From assembly GCA_963921195.1 (NCBI GenBank), contig OY992540.1, positions 197,035,640 to 197,099,639 of the forward strand: a stretch of 64,000 nt of DNA, given 5' to 3'. Position 1 is the first letter of the stretch; each line of letters opens with the position of its first letter. Source of the stretch: Pegoplata infirma. Taxonomy: Eukaryota; Arthropoda; Insecta; Diptera; Anthomyiidae. Position numbers and translations under genes: made by a program. A model generated the notes under the pieces. It searched no databases and was not told the origin of the DNA. It saw only the letters and a program-made list of their open reading frames with translations. Of this stretch, positions 31,112 through 41,717 are shown piece by piece.

Positions 31112-32161
31112 TGGTCACTAATTGTCTTTCAAGTTTCAATGATGTCTTATTCCCCACTACTCCGTCCGACAGCCAATATTAAACATAAACCGGATGATAT
31201 ACGTCTGAAAGTAGAGATAAAATGGAGTAAAATTACTTTTACAGTTTTTCATTTCTTGATTCTGTTTCCTTTTAAAAAGACTTTTAAGTATTAAAGGCTA
31301 CATTTTGTAAAATATTTTTAAAATATTTTTATTAGCCCTAGGAAGACTCTGGTGATGGCAAATGAAAGAGGAGGATTTCCCTTAATTTTTTCATTTTTTA
31401 TTTTGCCATATCAGGATAAAAGGATGTGAATAAAGTCATTTGAAAACTTTATCAAAATATTTTGTTGAAAATTTTGAATGATATTGAAGGATACATTTTT
31501 TAAAGGATACTTTTTCCTGATATGTAAAAATTATAAAATAGGAAAATTAGGAGAGATCCTCCTCTTTTATTTGCTATTACTATTGACATCCTACGACAAG
31601 TACAAATATTAAAAAAAAAAATTATATCATTCAGTCATCAAAAACTTTGAAGTCCTTTCAAAAGAAAACACGATCACACAAAGAAAAATTATAAATGCAG
31701 TTTTACTACATTTAGTCTCTAGTTTCAAAGGTATATTATCCAGTTTGAGTTTAATGATATTTTTTTTAATTTTTGCTGGACGGTGTTATCGATAAGAAAA
31801 CTTTTTTGTGGGAAAATACCTTATTAGAAGACAATTGGTGCTCCAACGGTTAAAGCGACTGATCAAATGAGTTGTGCTTGTTAAATAGCAATGTTTTAGC
31901 TTTACCATTGACTTACTTTTAAGTCGTCAGCACATCGGGTCCATGCCGATATGATCACTACAACAATTGGAATTAACTGTTTAAGTTTGCATCCCAGTCG
32001 CATCAAGTTTTTTTAAAATTTTCGTTAGTGCTATCAATTTGCAATTTGCAGAAGATAAAATGTAATAAGGATCAATTGAAATTTGAAATATATAAATTGT
32101 GACTCGTAACAGTAAATTGAAATTTGAAAAAGAGAATTTGAATTTCGAGCAATTAAAAGTC
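31112..32161. other. Interval with possible SINE-like patch
   Basis: Mostly AT-rich. 31300-31580 shows loosely inverted blocks (GGAAGACTCTGGTGATGGCAA versus CTTTTATTTGC). 31835-31870 (GGTGCTCCAACGGTTAAAGC) is A-box-like without a convincing B box. No gene is supported. Confidence 0.35.
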
Positions 32162-32165
32162 TATT

Positions 32166-33276
32166 GGGTAATTCCAAAAATTTTCGCCCCACTGTTCGGA
32201 AACATGCCTTTGGACGCCACTGAGAATTTGGCTCATAGATATCCATGTTTATATGAGATATGTTGCATTTTTGGATTTTCAAAATTTGCTGTAGTTTTCA
32301 AATTATCGCGGGTCAAAGTTCGACTTTTTTAGCAAAAGTCGGAAAAATACATGACGTTTAACGTGCTCTAACTTTTTAACTAGTAATCCGATTATCACAT
32401 GTAATGGCTCATATGAAAGCTTAATTATTCTTCTTTTAGGAAATATTTTCAAACGCATACGGTTATTTTTCAGAAGTGTTGCAAAAATTCAGAAACATTT
32501 TTTTTTTGCGAATATTTAAAAAAACACATCTTCGATTTTTTTAAAAAAAAGTTTGGTGATAAACAATCCTGTTTTGTACAACATATCCAAAATTCAGAGT
32601 GGGATCCCAATGGGATCAAAAAATATTCTGGTTTTAGTACGAAGTTCTTAAATTTTACCTTAGAAAATTAAAATTTTATGTTTCTTCAATATAAAAATTT
32701 AAATTTTCAAAGAAAATTATACTATTAAAATTTTGAAAAACATTAAAAACATTAGAAATTTAAATTTTCTAAGGGAAATATATGAGAACCTCGTACTTAA
32801 AACAGAATAGTTTTTGATCCCATGGAGATCCCACTCTGAATTTTGAATATGTTATACAAAACATTGTTATTTTTCACCAGAATTTTTAAAAAAAAAATCG
32901 AAGATGTGTTTTTTTAAATATTCGAAAAGAAAATATGTTTTTGCATTTTTGCATCATTTCTGTAAAAAAAACTGCGTTATTTTAAAAATATAAAGTAAAA
33001 AGAAGAACCCTAGCTTTCACATGAGCCTAAATTTGTGAAAATCGGGTCATTGGTTAAGAAGTTACAGCTCTTTAAACGTGGTGTATTTTTCTTACTTTTG
33101 CTTAAAAAGTCAACCTTTGACCCGCCATAATTCGTTAAATACACCAAATGTAAAAAAGCGATATATGGTACATATATCATATTTATGAGGGCTATCTATG
33201 TGTCAAGGTTCAAATTAATCTGAGACACCATTTCCAAAAATGACTAAAATTTGAGCTAAATTTTCTGGAATGGCCC
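32166..33276. mobile_element. GGGYAATTCC foldback element, TSD TATT
   Basis: The ends are GGGTAATTCCAAAAATTTT and, reverse-complemented, GGGCCATTCCAGAAAATTT, flanked by TATT (32162-32165, 33277-33280). The arms of about 530 bp pair throughout: TCGCGGGTCAAAG with CTTTGACCCGCC, ACACATCTTCGATTTTTTTAA with its inverse, and AGTGGGATCCCAATGGGATC with GATCCCATGGAGATCCCAC. The centre is near 32710. Tip resemblance to GGGGCATTCCA suggests the same broad group as 18712-23396. Confidence 0.8.
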
Positions 33277-33280
33277 TATT

Positions 33281-34172
33281 GACATTTTTCAAATTTTAAT
33301 TAAAATCTTCGAATTTCAACTGGAAATTTCGAACTAAAGTTAATAGCGCGCTTAAGTGCTTAAACTTGTTACAAATCTTTCAAACAACAAAATCTTCAAC
33401 AGTTAACAACATTTTCATTGTTCAGCCCCCCTCTATGCATACAAAGTATAAAATTCATGTTAAAACTGTTGCAAAATTGGCATCATGTATTCTTCTCAGT
33501 CAATAGTATTTAAGTGATAAGGTTTCATTTATCAATATGCTTGGATCCATCAAAATGGGGTTAATGGATTTGATTTAATTTTAAAACAGGCTGAAATTGG
33601 ATTTTTTTTTTTTTTGGAACAATAGAGAAAATACTCTACGGAAAGCAAACAAAAATAAATGGAGTTTATTAAGACCAAAACAGTTGCACTTTGATCAATA
33701 AGAAAGGCAAGAAACATTTTTAGATGTAGAGGAATGTTTGTAAATTTTCTGTTAAATGAAGATAAAATAATGAAAACTCGAGATTTTTTTATTTTTTTGA
33801 CTTATTGTTAGCGCCTTTTGACTTTTAACCTTTTAACTAATAATTTTTAATCTGTTTTGCGGCACAACAACTGCTAGTGCCTTCTGACAAAAGTACTGTT
33901 TTATAATTACAAAAAAAAAATTAAAAAAAAAAAAATATAATAAAACAATGTGTTAAGAAAACATTTATGTCAAACACCTTAAGGCTTCTAAAATAAAATC
34001 AAATTTTGTGATTAGTCACGTTCAAGTAGTTAATGCAAAATTGAAATACAAAAAAAAAAAAAAGAACTACTACTACCTACTTGCAATTCAAATACAATTT
34101 TCAATATTATAAAAGTTTTAAAACTTAAATTCTTGAGCAACTATTATAATCACTAAATTACCATTAACCCAG
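33281..34172. other. AT-rich interval, possible intron
   Basis: No repeat family is recognised. The stretch is less repetitive than its neighbours and leads into the exon candidate, so it may be host intron. The polypyrimidine tract before the acceptor is weak. Confidence 0.35.
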
Positions 34173-34325
34173 AAAGCAGATGAAGAAGCAGAAGAAGCTG
34201 CAGAAATCAAACAACCTCTTGAACCTTTAAGACCTAAACACAAAGTATTGTATTACCAAACAGAACACCAACTACCACAAGCTTTTTTTAATTTGCAAAA
34301 CGATGCAATCTTGAAACACTTCTAA
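34173..34325 (+). CDS. Candidate terminal exon of a host gene
   Basis: Directly after a plausible acceptor (ATTAACCCAG|) an open frame of 50 codons runs to TAA. It starts KADEEAEEAAEIKQPLEP, continues LRPKHKVLYYQTEHQ and ends FFNLQNDAILKHF. Codon composition is balanced (glutamate, glutamine, alanine, proline) instead of the lysine/phenylalanine bias of random frames here, and no stop interrupts it. The frame stays open upstream only to about 34135 and has no ATG, so it needs an upstream exon, probably outside recognisable sequence. I do not recognise the protein. It could instead be an exapted or transposon exon. No AATAAA is close downstream. Confidence 0.45.
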   Translation, partial: KADEEAEEAAEIKQPLEPLRPKHKVLYYQTEHQLPQAFFNLQNDAILKHF

Positions 34326-34693
34326 GAAAATTAAAAAGGGTATTCATGTGGAGAGGGTTGCTATGGCAAGATTGCAAAATTAAAAGATTTTTTTTAAATG
34401 ATAATTGAAAGATAAAATTGTAAATTTATTAAACATTTACAAAATTTTCTGTGTAGAAGTTTTTTCTAACCTGCTAAATGATGGATTTTTCAAATTATAT
34501 AAACTCTTGCATTTGGTTTTAAATTTTGCTATAATAATTCATCTCATTTTAGTGTTGCAAACATTTTTAATCTTGCAAGATTAATAAATTACAAGCTTTT
34601 TAACATAATAATGTTTTTAAGCTGGTGTCTAATTTTTAAAAAGTTGCAGGACGCCACCTCAGTTTGACTATATACGCTAACAATAATTGATTA
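34326..34693. other. Interval ending in dispersed-repeat head
   Basis: From about 34590 the sequence TAACATAATAATGTTTTTAA, GCTGGTGTCTAATTTT, GTTGCAGGACGCCACCTCAG matches 57150-57215. The part before it is unassigned AT-rich DNA and may include the 3' UTR of the exon candidate. Confidence 0.5.
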
Positions 34694-35904
34694 CACTGTG
34701 CTACAAAAAACACAAAATCAAATATACTTTTAAAATGATGTAGTTAAGGTTGTAGGTCTCATCGAAAAGATCACAATAATGCCCTTCAAACTTGCCAGAC
34801 ACTCTCAAATTTTAAAGTTATTGTCAAAAAACGATTTTTTGGGACTTTTCTCACTAAACCACGTGTAACTTAAACATTTTTCGATCGGTTTTCAATTTTT
34901 CAACTGTTTTGGATAGAAGAAGAATAGGGCTTTTCATGTGTGTGAATTGGTCTATACATATAAAAAAGATATTTACTGATTTTTTCAACAATATCTAATT
35001 TCTTGTTTTTTTTTGAAAATTTTTTGAGTTTATCGATTTTTTTTTTTGCTATAGTTCGTTCAATAAGATTTATATTTATAAACGTATTCTTAAAGAAAAT
35101 TTAATTGTGAATACGGTGAGCTTTATGCCGAAAAAATCGGATAACAATTGACAGAGTTGTGATAATTTTTCTAAAAAAGAAAATTAAGATTTTGATTGAA
35201 ATTGCCGTTTTTATAACCCAGGCAAAAAGTTTTTTTTCATGTTTTTGATATATCAATTGATGTTAAATATCTCAAAAACCTGACAAGATAGAGCAATTTA
35301 AAGGCCAGATTCGGATTCAGCGCGTCAAAAACCTTTAAAAATATCGTACATGATCTCTTATGATAAATTTATTTTTTTTGCCTGGGATATCTGAACGTCG
35401 ATTTCCTGCAAAATCTTAATTTTCTTTTTTAGAAAAATTATCACAACTCTGCCAATTGTTATCTGATTTGTTCAGGATAAAGCTTATCGAATTCAGAATT
35501 AAATTTCCTTTAAAAATACGTTTATAAATATAAAGGTTTTCAAACAAACTATATCAGAAAAAAATTGATAAACTTGAAAATTTGTCAAAAAATAACAAAA
35601 AAAATTTGATTTAATTGAAAAAATCAATAAATATCTCTCTTATATGTATAGACAAATTCACACACATGGAAATCCCCATCCTTCTTCTATCAAAAACTGG
35701 TAAAAAATTTAAAATCGGTTGAAAATTTTCTGAATTTCACAATGTTTAGTGAGAAAAGTCCCAAAAAAAAAAACGTTATTTTAACAATAACTCTAAAATT
35801 TGAGGGTGTCTGGCAAGTTTAATGGGCATTTTTGTGATCTACTCGACAAGACCAACAACATATACTATGTCACATCAGAAGTATTTTTTCACTGTAGCAC
35901 AGTG
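34694..35904. mobile_element. CACTGTGCTACA palindromic element
   Basis: The ends are CACTGTGCTACA and its exact inverse TGTAGCACAGTG. The arms of about 500 bp pair throughout: CTTGCCAGACACTCTCAAATT with its inverse, GGGACTTTTCTCACTAAACC with its inverse, and AACCCAGGCAAAAA with TTTTTTGCCTGGG, leaving a loop of about 150 nt near 35300. The homologous site at 57230 lacks it. No clean TSD is seen. The CACTGTG tip recalls Transib, but no transposase supports that. Confidence 0.75.
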
Positions 35905-35979
35905 TTATCAACGAAAAAGAAAATAAGAATTACTATTTTCATTGTCTTAAAACCAAAACTTTTAGTAACTTGGGCTTGT

Positions 35980-36660
35980 AACTTGGATAATAATTCACCT
36001 CGTGATTAATAAAGCCGTTTTTCACCAGCTGGTGAATAAAAAGTAACATAATTTTTTTTTTAACAAAAAAAAAATTTTTTTCTTCAATTTTTTTTTCATA
36101 AATTTTTTTTCATAATTTTTTTTTTTCATCAATTTTTTTTTCATAAAATTTTTTTTTTCAAAAATGTTTTTTCATCATTTTTTTTTTTTTTATTAACAAA
36201 ATTTTTTTTTTTTATTTATCCATTTTTTTCCATCAATTTTTTTTTTTATTTCATGAATTTTTTTTTTCCATAATTTTTTTTATCATCAAACTTTTTTTTT
36301 CATCATTTTTTTTATCAAATTTTTTTTTTCATCAATTTTTTTTTCATCAAATTTTTTTTTCATCAAATTTTTTTTATTTCATCAACTTTTTTTTTCATTA
36401 ATTTTTTTTTCATAAATTTTTCTGTTTTTTCATCAATTTTTTTTTCATAAATTTTTTTTTTTCATCAATTTTTTTTTTTTATCAATTTTTTTTTTTTTCA
36501 TAATTTTTTTTTTCATTAATTTTTTATTTCATAATTTTTTTTTTATCAAATTTCTCTTTTCATAATTTTTTTTTATCATATTTTTTTCATCAATTTTTTT
36601 TCATCAAATTTTTTATCAAATTTTTTATTATCAATTTTTTTATCAAAAAATTTTTCTTTT
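35980..36660. repeat. T-rich satellite, copy in duplication A
   Basis: TTCACCAGCTGGTGAA, a perfect 16-bp palindrome, heads AAAAGTAACATAATT and then degenerate TTTTTTTCATCAAA units to TTTTTAGAGTGTCC. Confidence 0.9.
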
Positions 36661-37335
36661 TAGAGTGTCCCTTATTTTGGAAATATTGAAAATGTTGAGA
36701 CGGTACCCGCTCATATTTTTTTTTTGACTTAAAAATAACTGAGGAAAAACGTTACGCCCCTACGACCACGCTTTCCCTACGCGACGGGGCCTTAAAGAGC
36801 GGGGCCTTAAAAATCATTTTTCCACACAAACCCAAAAATTAGTTTTTTGATTTTTAATTTTTTTGTTATTAATTATTATATTACTTGGTTAGCTTATTCA
36901 CAAACAAAAAAAAATTAGAGCCGTACCACATTTGGCCAATCTAGGACGACAAACGTCCAATTTTATTTATATTGACTGGTAATTCGGTAAACATGTTCGT
37001 TTTGACTTCAAAAACATCATTATGAAAAATATAGGAGGTCAGTTAACAGCCACGCCCACTTTTTAAAAAAAATTAATTTTGGTTGTAATTTCTTTAAACT
37101 TGGTATATATACTCTCAAGGACTGTAGAAATAATATCACAAAAAAGGTGCCACGCCCACTTTTTAAAAATATGTTTAAAAAATATGTAAAAACAAGGTTT
37201 ACATATCGCCCCACTGTAGTCGGCGTCGCAGACGGTCGCAAAAGTTCCCGATGAAATAAGTACAATGGATATTGGTCAATGCGTCTAAAAAAGTCCGGCG
37301 ACCAATAGGGACCAAACACAAAAGTTCTATTCCAT
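36661..37335. repeat. Duplicated non-coding block with CCACGCCCAC motifs
   Basis: Near-identical to 49232-49906. It contains GGGGCCTTAAA doubled around AAGAGC, GTTAACAGCCACGCCCACTT, and GTAGTCGGCGTCGCAGACGG. CCACGCCCACTTT motifs are common in fly dispersed repeats. The 99-codon frame on the minus strand is present in shortened form in copy B and looks incidental. Confidence 0.7.
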
Positions 37336-37999
37336 CACCCAGTTGGCAACGTCCTCGAGCCATCCTCAGTGACGGAGCGATGACATGTCAGAGTCACACC
37401 TGACATCCACAAGACATCTCTATGTACTGGGTTGAGGACAGTTTCATACAAATTTTCAAAATGTCCTCACTCAAAGTCAGCAGTGGTCAGGGCTGACCTT
37501 CTGGGGACATGTCACCTAAGACTTCTTTGGGGAAATGTCTGACATAGGCATGCGCGGGTACAAGGGGGGGGAAAAAGGGGAAATTTCCCCCCCCAGACCA
37601 AATTTCAAAAAGAAAAAAAAAGAAAAAAGAGAAAAAAGAGAAAAAAAAGAAAAAAGAAAGAAAAAGAAGAAAAAAAGAAAGGAGGAAGAAGAAAAATTTC
37701 TAAAACAATTTCCGAAGAAAAAAAATCTCGAAATCCAAAAATTTTTTATAGAAAATAATCTGAAAATTTTTATAGGAAAATTTTTAAAGGAAAAATGTGA
37801 CATAATCTAAAAATTTTCTGTGAAAAAGTATCTGTCAATCTTATTATGAATTTTGGTATAAAAAAATGACTAATGTTAGAATATGTTTTTTTTTTGTATA
37901 GAAACAATTTGATTTATATCAAAAATGTTTGTATACTACATAGGCATATGAAAAATATCTAAAAAATGTTGGTACACTTACATATGCTTAACTGTTTGT

Positions 38000-38684
38000 A
38001 AAATTTTTTCAGAATGTCTTAGAATCGGTCACAGAATCTAAGACTTTTTCCGTAGAAAAAGGTACAAAAAGCTCTAAAATTTTTAACGTCCTCAAACATT
38101 TTCTTTTTTGGATTTTTGTAGAAGAATTCCCGAATTCTAAAAGATTCTGAGACTTTTTTTTAAAGAAAAATATCTCAGAATCTGACACTTTTATATATAG
38201 GAAAAAGGTCTCAAAATTTGAGACTTAGTTACAAGAAAAAAGGTCGAAGAATCTGATACTTTTTCGGCAGGAAAAGGGTCTAAGAATCTGACACTTTTTC
38301 TATAGGAAAAAGGTCTCAGAATCTCTGAATTTGAGACTAATTTTAAGGAAAAAGATCTCAAAATCTTTTTGAAACAGAAAAAGGTCTCAAAGTCTGATAC
38401 TTTTTTGTGTTGCAAAAAGTCTTAGAAGTTGAAACTCACTCAATTGGAAGAAGGTCGCAGAATCTGAGAATCTAAGATTTTCTTAAAGAAAAAAGTCTCA
38501 GAATCTGCAATTTTTTTTAAAAGAAAAATGTCTGAGACTTTTTCGATAAAAAAAGGTCTCGGAATCTAAAATTTTTTCAGTACGAACAAATGTAATAATA
38601 TGAGACATTTTCTATCGTAAAAATATCTCAAAAATGTTTTAATATAGGAGACTTTTTCTATAGTAAAAGGTCTCAGAAGATCTA
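38000..38684. repeat. Degenerate GTCTCAGAATCTGA tandem units
   Basis: Units of about 40-45 bp with the core GAAAAAGGTCTCAGAATCTGA.ACTTTTTCTATAG are repeated, and continue after the nested MITE at 39285-39410. Spacing is irregular. The 74-codon minus-strand frame simply reads the repeat. Confidence 0.7.
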
Positions 38685-39282
38685 CACAGAAAAAAATATG
38701 GAGGAAACAAATTTGAGTAATTACTTGTTTAATTTTTTAAAAAAAATTTGAGTAATTTTTTAATTGACGCAATTAAAAATTTACTCAAAAATTTAAAATA
38801 AAATTTGAGTAAATAATTTAATACAAATTTAATATTTTTTTTTATTTATTTTTTTTTCTCTTGGTGTTTTGAATTCTCATTTAGTTTATTGATTTTTGTA
38901 TATGTATATGAAAGTTTGAAATCATCTTTATAAAATTTTACTTTGTCTTGAAGACATAAGTATATTTGGTAAAGTTTGTAAAAGCAATTTTTTGGAAAAA
39001 AAATTAGAAACTTTTTAAACTTTTTAAAAAAATAATTTGATACATTTTGAGTAAATTTTTACTTGACACAATTAAAAAGTTACTTAAAAATATTAAAAAA
39101 ATTTAAGTAAAGATTTAATTGTGTGAATTAATAATTTACTCAAATTTTTTATTAAGCATTTAATAATTTTTTATTAAAAGTTTACTCAATACTATTAAAT
39201 CGTTTACTGGTGGAAAATTGAGTAATTTTTTACTCAATAGTATTAAAAATTTACTCAAAATTTTTTTTTATTTTTTTCTGTG
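38685..39282. mobile_element. TTGAGTAA MITE, complete, TSD TA
   Basis: The ends CACAGAAAAAAATA are inverted exactly, and TA flanks both (38683-38684, 39283-39284). Direct and inverted TTGAGTAA/TTACTCAA units fill both halves, with AATTGTGTGAATTAA. A partial copy lies at 13490-13745. The length is 598 bp and nothing is coded. Confidence 0.85.
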
Positions 39283-39726
39283 TAAGACTTTCTCTGTGGA
39301 AAAAAGTTCTTAGAATCTAAAAATTTTTCTATGCGAAAAAGTCCAAGTTTCTGAGTCATTTTTCGTAAAGAACATGTCTTAGATTCTGAGACATTTGAAA
39401 AATTCTCAGATCTAAAAAACTTAAAAAAAAAAATAGCAAATCTCCTTTTGCAAAAACAAATAAATTTGATGATTTTATAGCTTTCCCATCACTTTTTTTG
39501 CAAAAGAAACGTATCCCTGTTTTTGCTCGGCCGACAAATCATAATGGTTTTTTTTATTCGAAGTACAAAAAAAATTTCCCCCCCCAAACCCAAAAGCTGT
39601 ACCCGCCACTGGACATAGGTCATGCGAAAATACAAAAAATTTTCGTATTTCCTTTAGTTTTTACTTTTATCCATTTTCCTTTATAAATTATCTTTCTCAT
39701 ATTTAGAAAAAACTTTTCGCTTTTTT

Positions 39727-39792
39727 AGTCCCAACTGGATTTGAACCTGGAACCTCCAGTTTATTAGTCCCGCACCTAACCACTTGTTCCAA
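39727..39792 (-). tRNA. tRNA-Ile(AAT)-like sequence, degenerate
   Basis: On the minus strand ACAAGTGGTTAGGTGCGGG gives an A box, CTAATAA a 7-nt anticodon-like loop with T33 and AAT, and CCAGGTTCAAATCC a B box. Stem pairing is only partial in the anticodon and T arms, and the acceptor stem does not close. It lies inside the CCCAGTTGG element, outside the nested hAT. It is probably a tRNA-derived fossil. Confidence 0.4.
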
Positions 39793-40204
39793 ACTTTATT
39801 TTTAAAATTGTTTGTATATTTATTACTTTTATTCTACTTGTTAAATTTTGATTTTATTTTAATTAAGTCGATAATATTGCCATCTTTTTCTTGGAAATTA
39901 AAGAGTTGCCCAGATTTAAAATTCTAATTTAATATACTGCTATTCTGAAGACATTTCCTTTTAGACGTCTTAGAGGAATTGTCCACACTCTTAAAGCAAA
40001 CATTCAGTGCTGACAATGTTAGGACATGTCATCAAGGATTGCCTATGATTTGTCAGAACCTGAAGACATTTCCTCAAGGAATCACTGTGGAAATTTCCTC
40101 AGTGACACATTTTCCAACTGGGCAAATTAAATAAATATATAATTTTCTTTTCAAAAATTTTTATTATTTTAAAAATTTTATAAAAAATAGAAAAAATTAT
40201 TTTA

Positions 40205-40337
40205 AAACAAGTAAGAAAGCTATATTCGGCTGTGCCGAATCTTTAAATACCCTCCACCAATGTAATGATTTAAAAAACAAAAAAGTTAGTTTTATTTATA
40301 CCTCAGGAAATAAAAAAGTACCAAAAAGTATACTTTC
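40205..40337 (+). repeat. Fly dispersed-repeat head
   Basis: ACAAGTAAGAAAGC, TATATTCGGCTGTGCCGAATC (an inverted repeat around TGT) and TACCCTCCACC, followed by AT-rich sequence leading into the 16-bp array. It is repeated at 49990-50121 in copy B. Confidence 0.8.
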
Positions 40338-41034
40338 GGTACTTTTAATAAAAGGTACTTTTTATAAAAGGTAATTTTTATAACAGGTACTTTTTATAAA
40401 AGGTACTTATTATAAAAGGTACTTTTTATAAAAGGTAATTTTTTTAAAAGGTACTTTTTATAAAAGGAACTTTTTATAAAAGGTACTTTTTATAAAAGGT
40501 ACTTTTTATAAAAGGTACTTTTTATAAAAGGTACGTTTTATAAAAGTTACTTTTTATAAAAGGTACTTTTAATAAAAGATACTTTTTATAAAAGGTACTT
40601 TTTATAAAGGGTACTTTTTATAAAAGGTACTTTTTATAAAAGGTACTTTTTATAAAAGGTACTTTTTATAAAAGGTACTTTTTATAAAAGGTACTTTTTA
40701 TAAAAGGTACTTTTTATAAAAGGTACTTTTTATAAAAGGTACTTTTTATAAAAGGTACTTTTTATAAAAGGTACTTTTTATAAAAGGTACTTTTTATAAA
40801 AGGTACTTTTTATAAAAGGTACTTTTTATAAAAGGTACTTTTTATAAAAGGTACTTTTTATAAAAGGTACTTTTTATAAAAGGTACTTTTTATAAAAGGT
40901 ACTTTTTATAAAAGGTACTTTTTATAAAAGGTACTTTTTATAAAAGGTACTTTTTATAAAAGGTACTTTTTATAAAAGGTACTTTTTATAAAAGGTACTT
41001 TTTATAAAAGGTACTTTTTATAAAAGGTACTTTT
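40338..41034. repeat. 16-bp tandem array, copy A (about 43 units)
   Basis: The unit GGTACTTTTTATAAAA has an exact 16-bp spacing, with a few variants (GGTAATTTTT, GGAACT, AGATAC) concentrated in the first third. The last 25 or so units are uniform. Confidence 0.95.
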
Positions 41035-41180
41035 AAACCTGAATCAATTTTAATAAAAATTATTTGGGTACTGCAAAATGTTTTTCTTGTAAAATTATGA
41101 AATTGCAAGATTTTTCTGTAAAAAAATGCAAAAAAAAAAGTTTTCAAATTGCACAATCTACAATCTTATACATTTGATTT

Positions 41181-41242
41181 AAAGTTTTGTTCATAACATA
41201 TGTTACACCTCAAAGTTTTGTTCATAACATATGTTACACCTC
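41181..41242. repeat. 31-bp tandem duplication
   Basis: AAAGTTTTGTTCATAACATA with TGTTACACCTC occurs twice in immediate succession. The same pair is present at 50813-50874, so it predates the segmental duplication. Confidence 0.95.
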
Positions 41243-41717
41243 ATTTAGCTACAGATGAATCCTATAAGCAGTTTTTCGGAAATTACTAATGTTGCAAAAA
41301 AATTAAGCCTTTGCAAAATTTATTAAATTCTGGTATCTTAATTAATATTATTTTTCCTGTATAAACGGATGCACTCTACAGTTGCTAACTGTACAGAAAT
41401 TATTTTAGTGTTGCAAAAAATTTTAGTCTTGCAAAATTGCGAAATTGCAAGATTTTTTAAGTATTTTTTCTATTCAAAATAATATTTATAATATTTGGTC
41501 ATTCTTCAGCAAAGTTTTAAGTAAAGGTGCCACTCAAATTTTCTTTCCGGAATACCCTTAATATTATTTTTCATCATCACGAATTCTAAGTATGTGTGTG
41601 TTACCCCCACATTCCTTCTAAAAATAGTTGGTTAACTATGTTACCAATAGCAATTTTTTTTTCATTACCTTAAGATTGTCATTTGAGTGACATAGTAGAT
41701 TTTATAACTTTAACTTT

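Larger units (their letters stand above)
37549..39611. mobile_element. hAT-like non-autonomous element, TSD GACATAGG
   Basis: Exact 8-bp duplications GACATAGG lie at 37541-37548 and 39612-39619. The ends CATGCGCGGGTACA and, reverse-complemented, CAGTGGCGGGTACA followed by G tracts match the CAGTGGCGG..GGGGG tips common in hAT elements. The interior is AG-rich at the left (37605-37690), then degenerate GGTCTCAGAATCTGA units, and it carries a further MITE. No transposase is seen. Confidence 0.9.
37338..40122. mobile_element. CCCAGTTGG TIR element, TSD CA
   Basis: The ends are CCCAGTTGGCAACGTC and, reverse-complemented, CCCAGTTGGAAAATGTGTC, with CA at 37336-37337 and 40123-40124. Duplication copy B reads TTCCATCAAATTAAAT with one CA, so the insertion is proven. 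Subterminal AGTGAC/GACATGTC-type repeats lie at both ends. The interior holds a nested hAT-like element (37549-39611) and a tRNA-like patch. It shares CCCAG tips and a 2-bp TSD with 2474-4020. Confidence 0.85.
35884..41715 (+). repeat. Segmental duplication, copy A
   Basis: Starting at TTTTTTCACTGTAGCACAG, this copy matches 46836-51345 in order and orientation: palindrome head, T-rich body, the CGTTACGCCCCTACGACCAC block, CCACGCCCACTTTTTAAAAA, dispersed-repeat head, 16-bp array and 31-bp tandem. It carries a private 2,785-bp insertion (37338-40122) and lacks about 1.6 kb present in B (47640-49230). The unaligned flanks differ abruptly at both ends. Confidence 0.9.

Noticed and set aside
31830..32005. 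tRNA-derived SINE with A box at 31840
   Set aside because: Only an A-box-like stretch is present; no B box at the right distance, no tail and no TSD.
36741..36800. Possible GC-rich promoter or CpG patch (ACGCCCCTACGACCACG)
   Set aside because: The patch is duplicated at 49320-49380 as part of a dispersed repeat, with no core-promoter or transcript evidence.
37020..37319. 99-codon minus-strand frame
   Set aside because: It lies in a duplicated dispersed-repeat block; copy B at 49591-49812 is cut to 73 codons by a single change, and no domain is seen.
40338..41034. 16-bp array as a CRISPR or regulatory operator array
   Set aside because: Contiguous units without spacers and a flanking segmental duplication make it an ordinary minisatellite.
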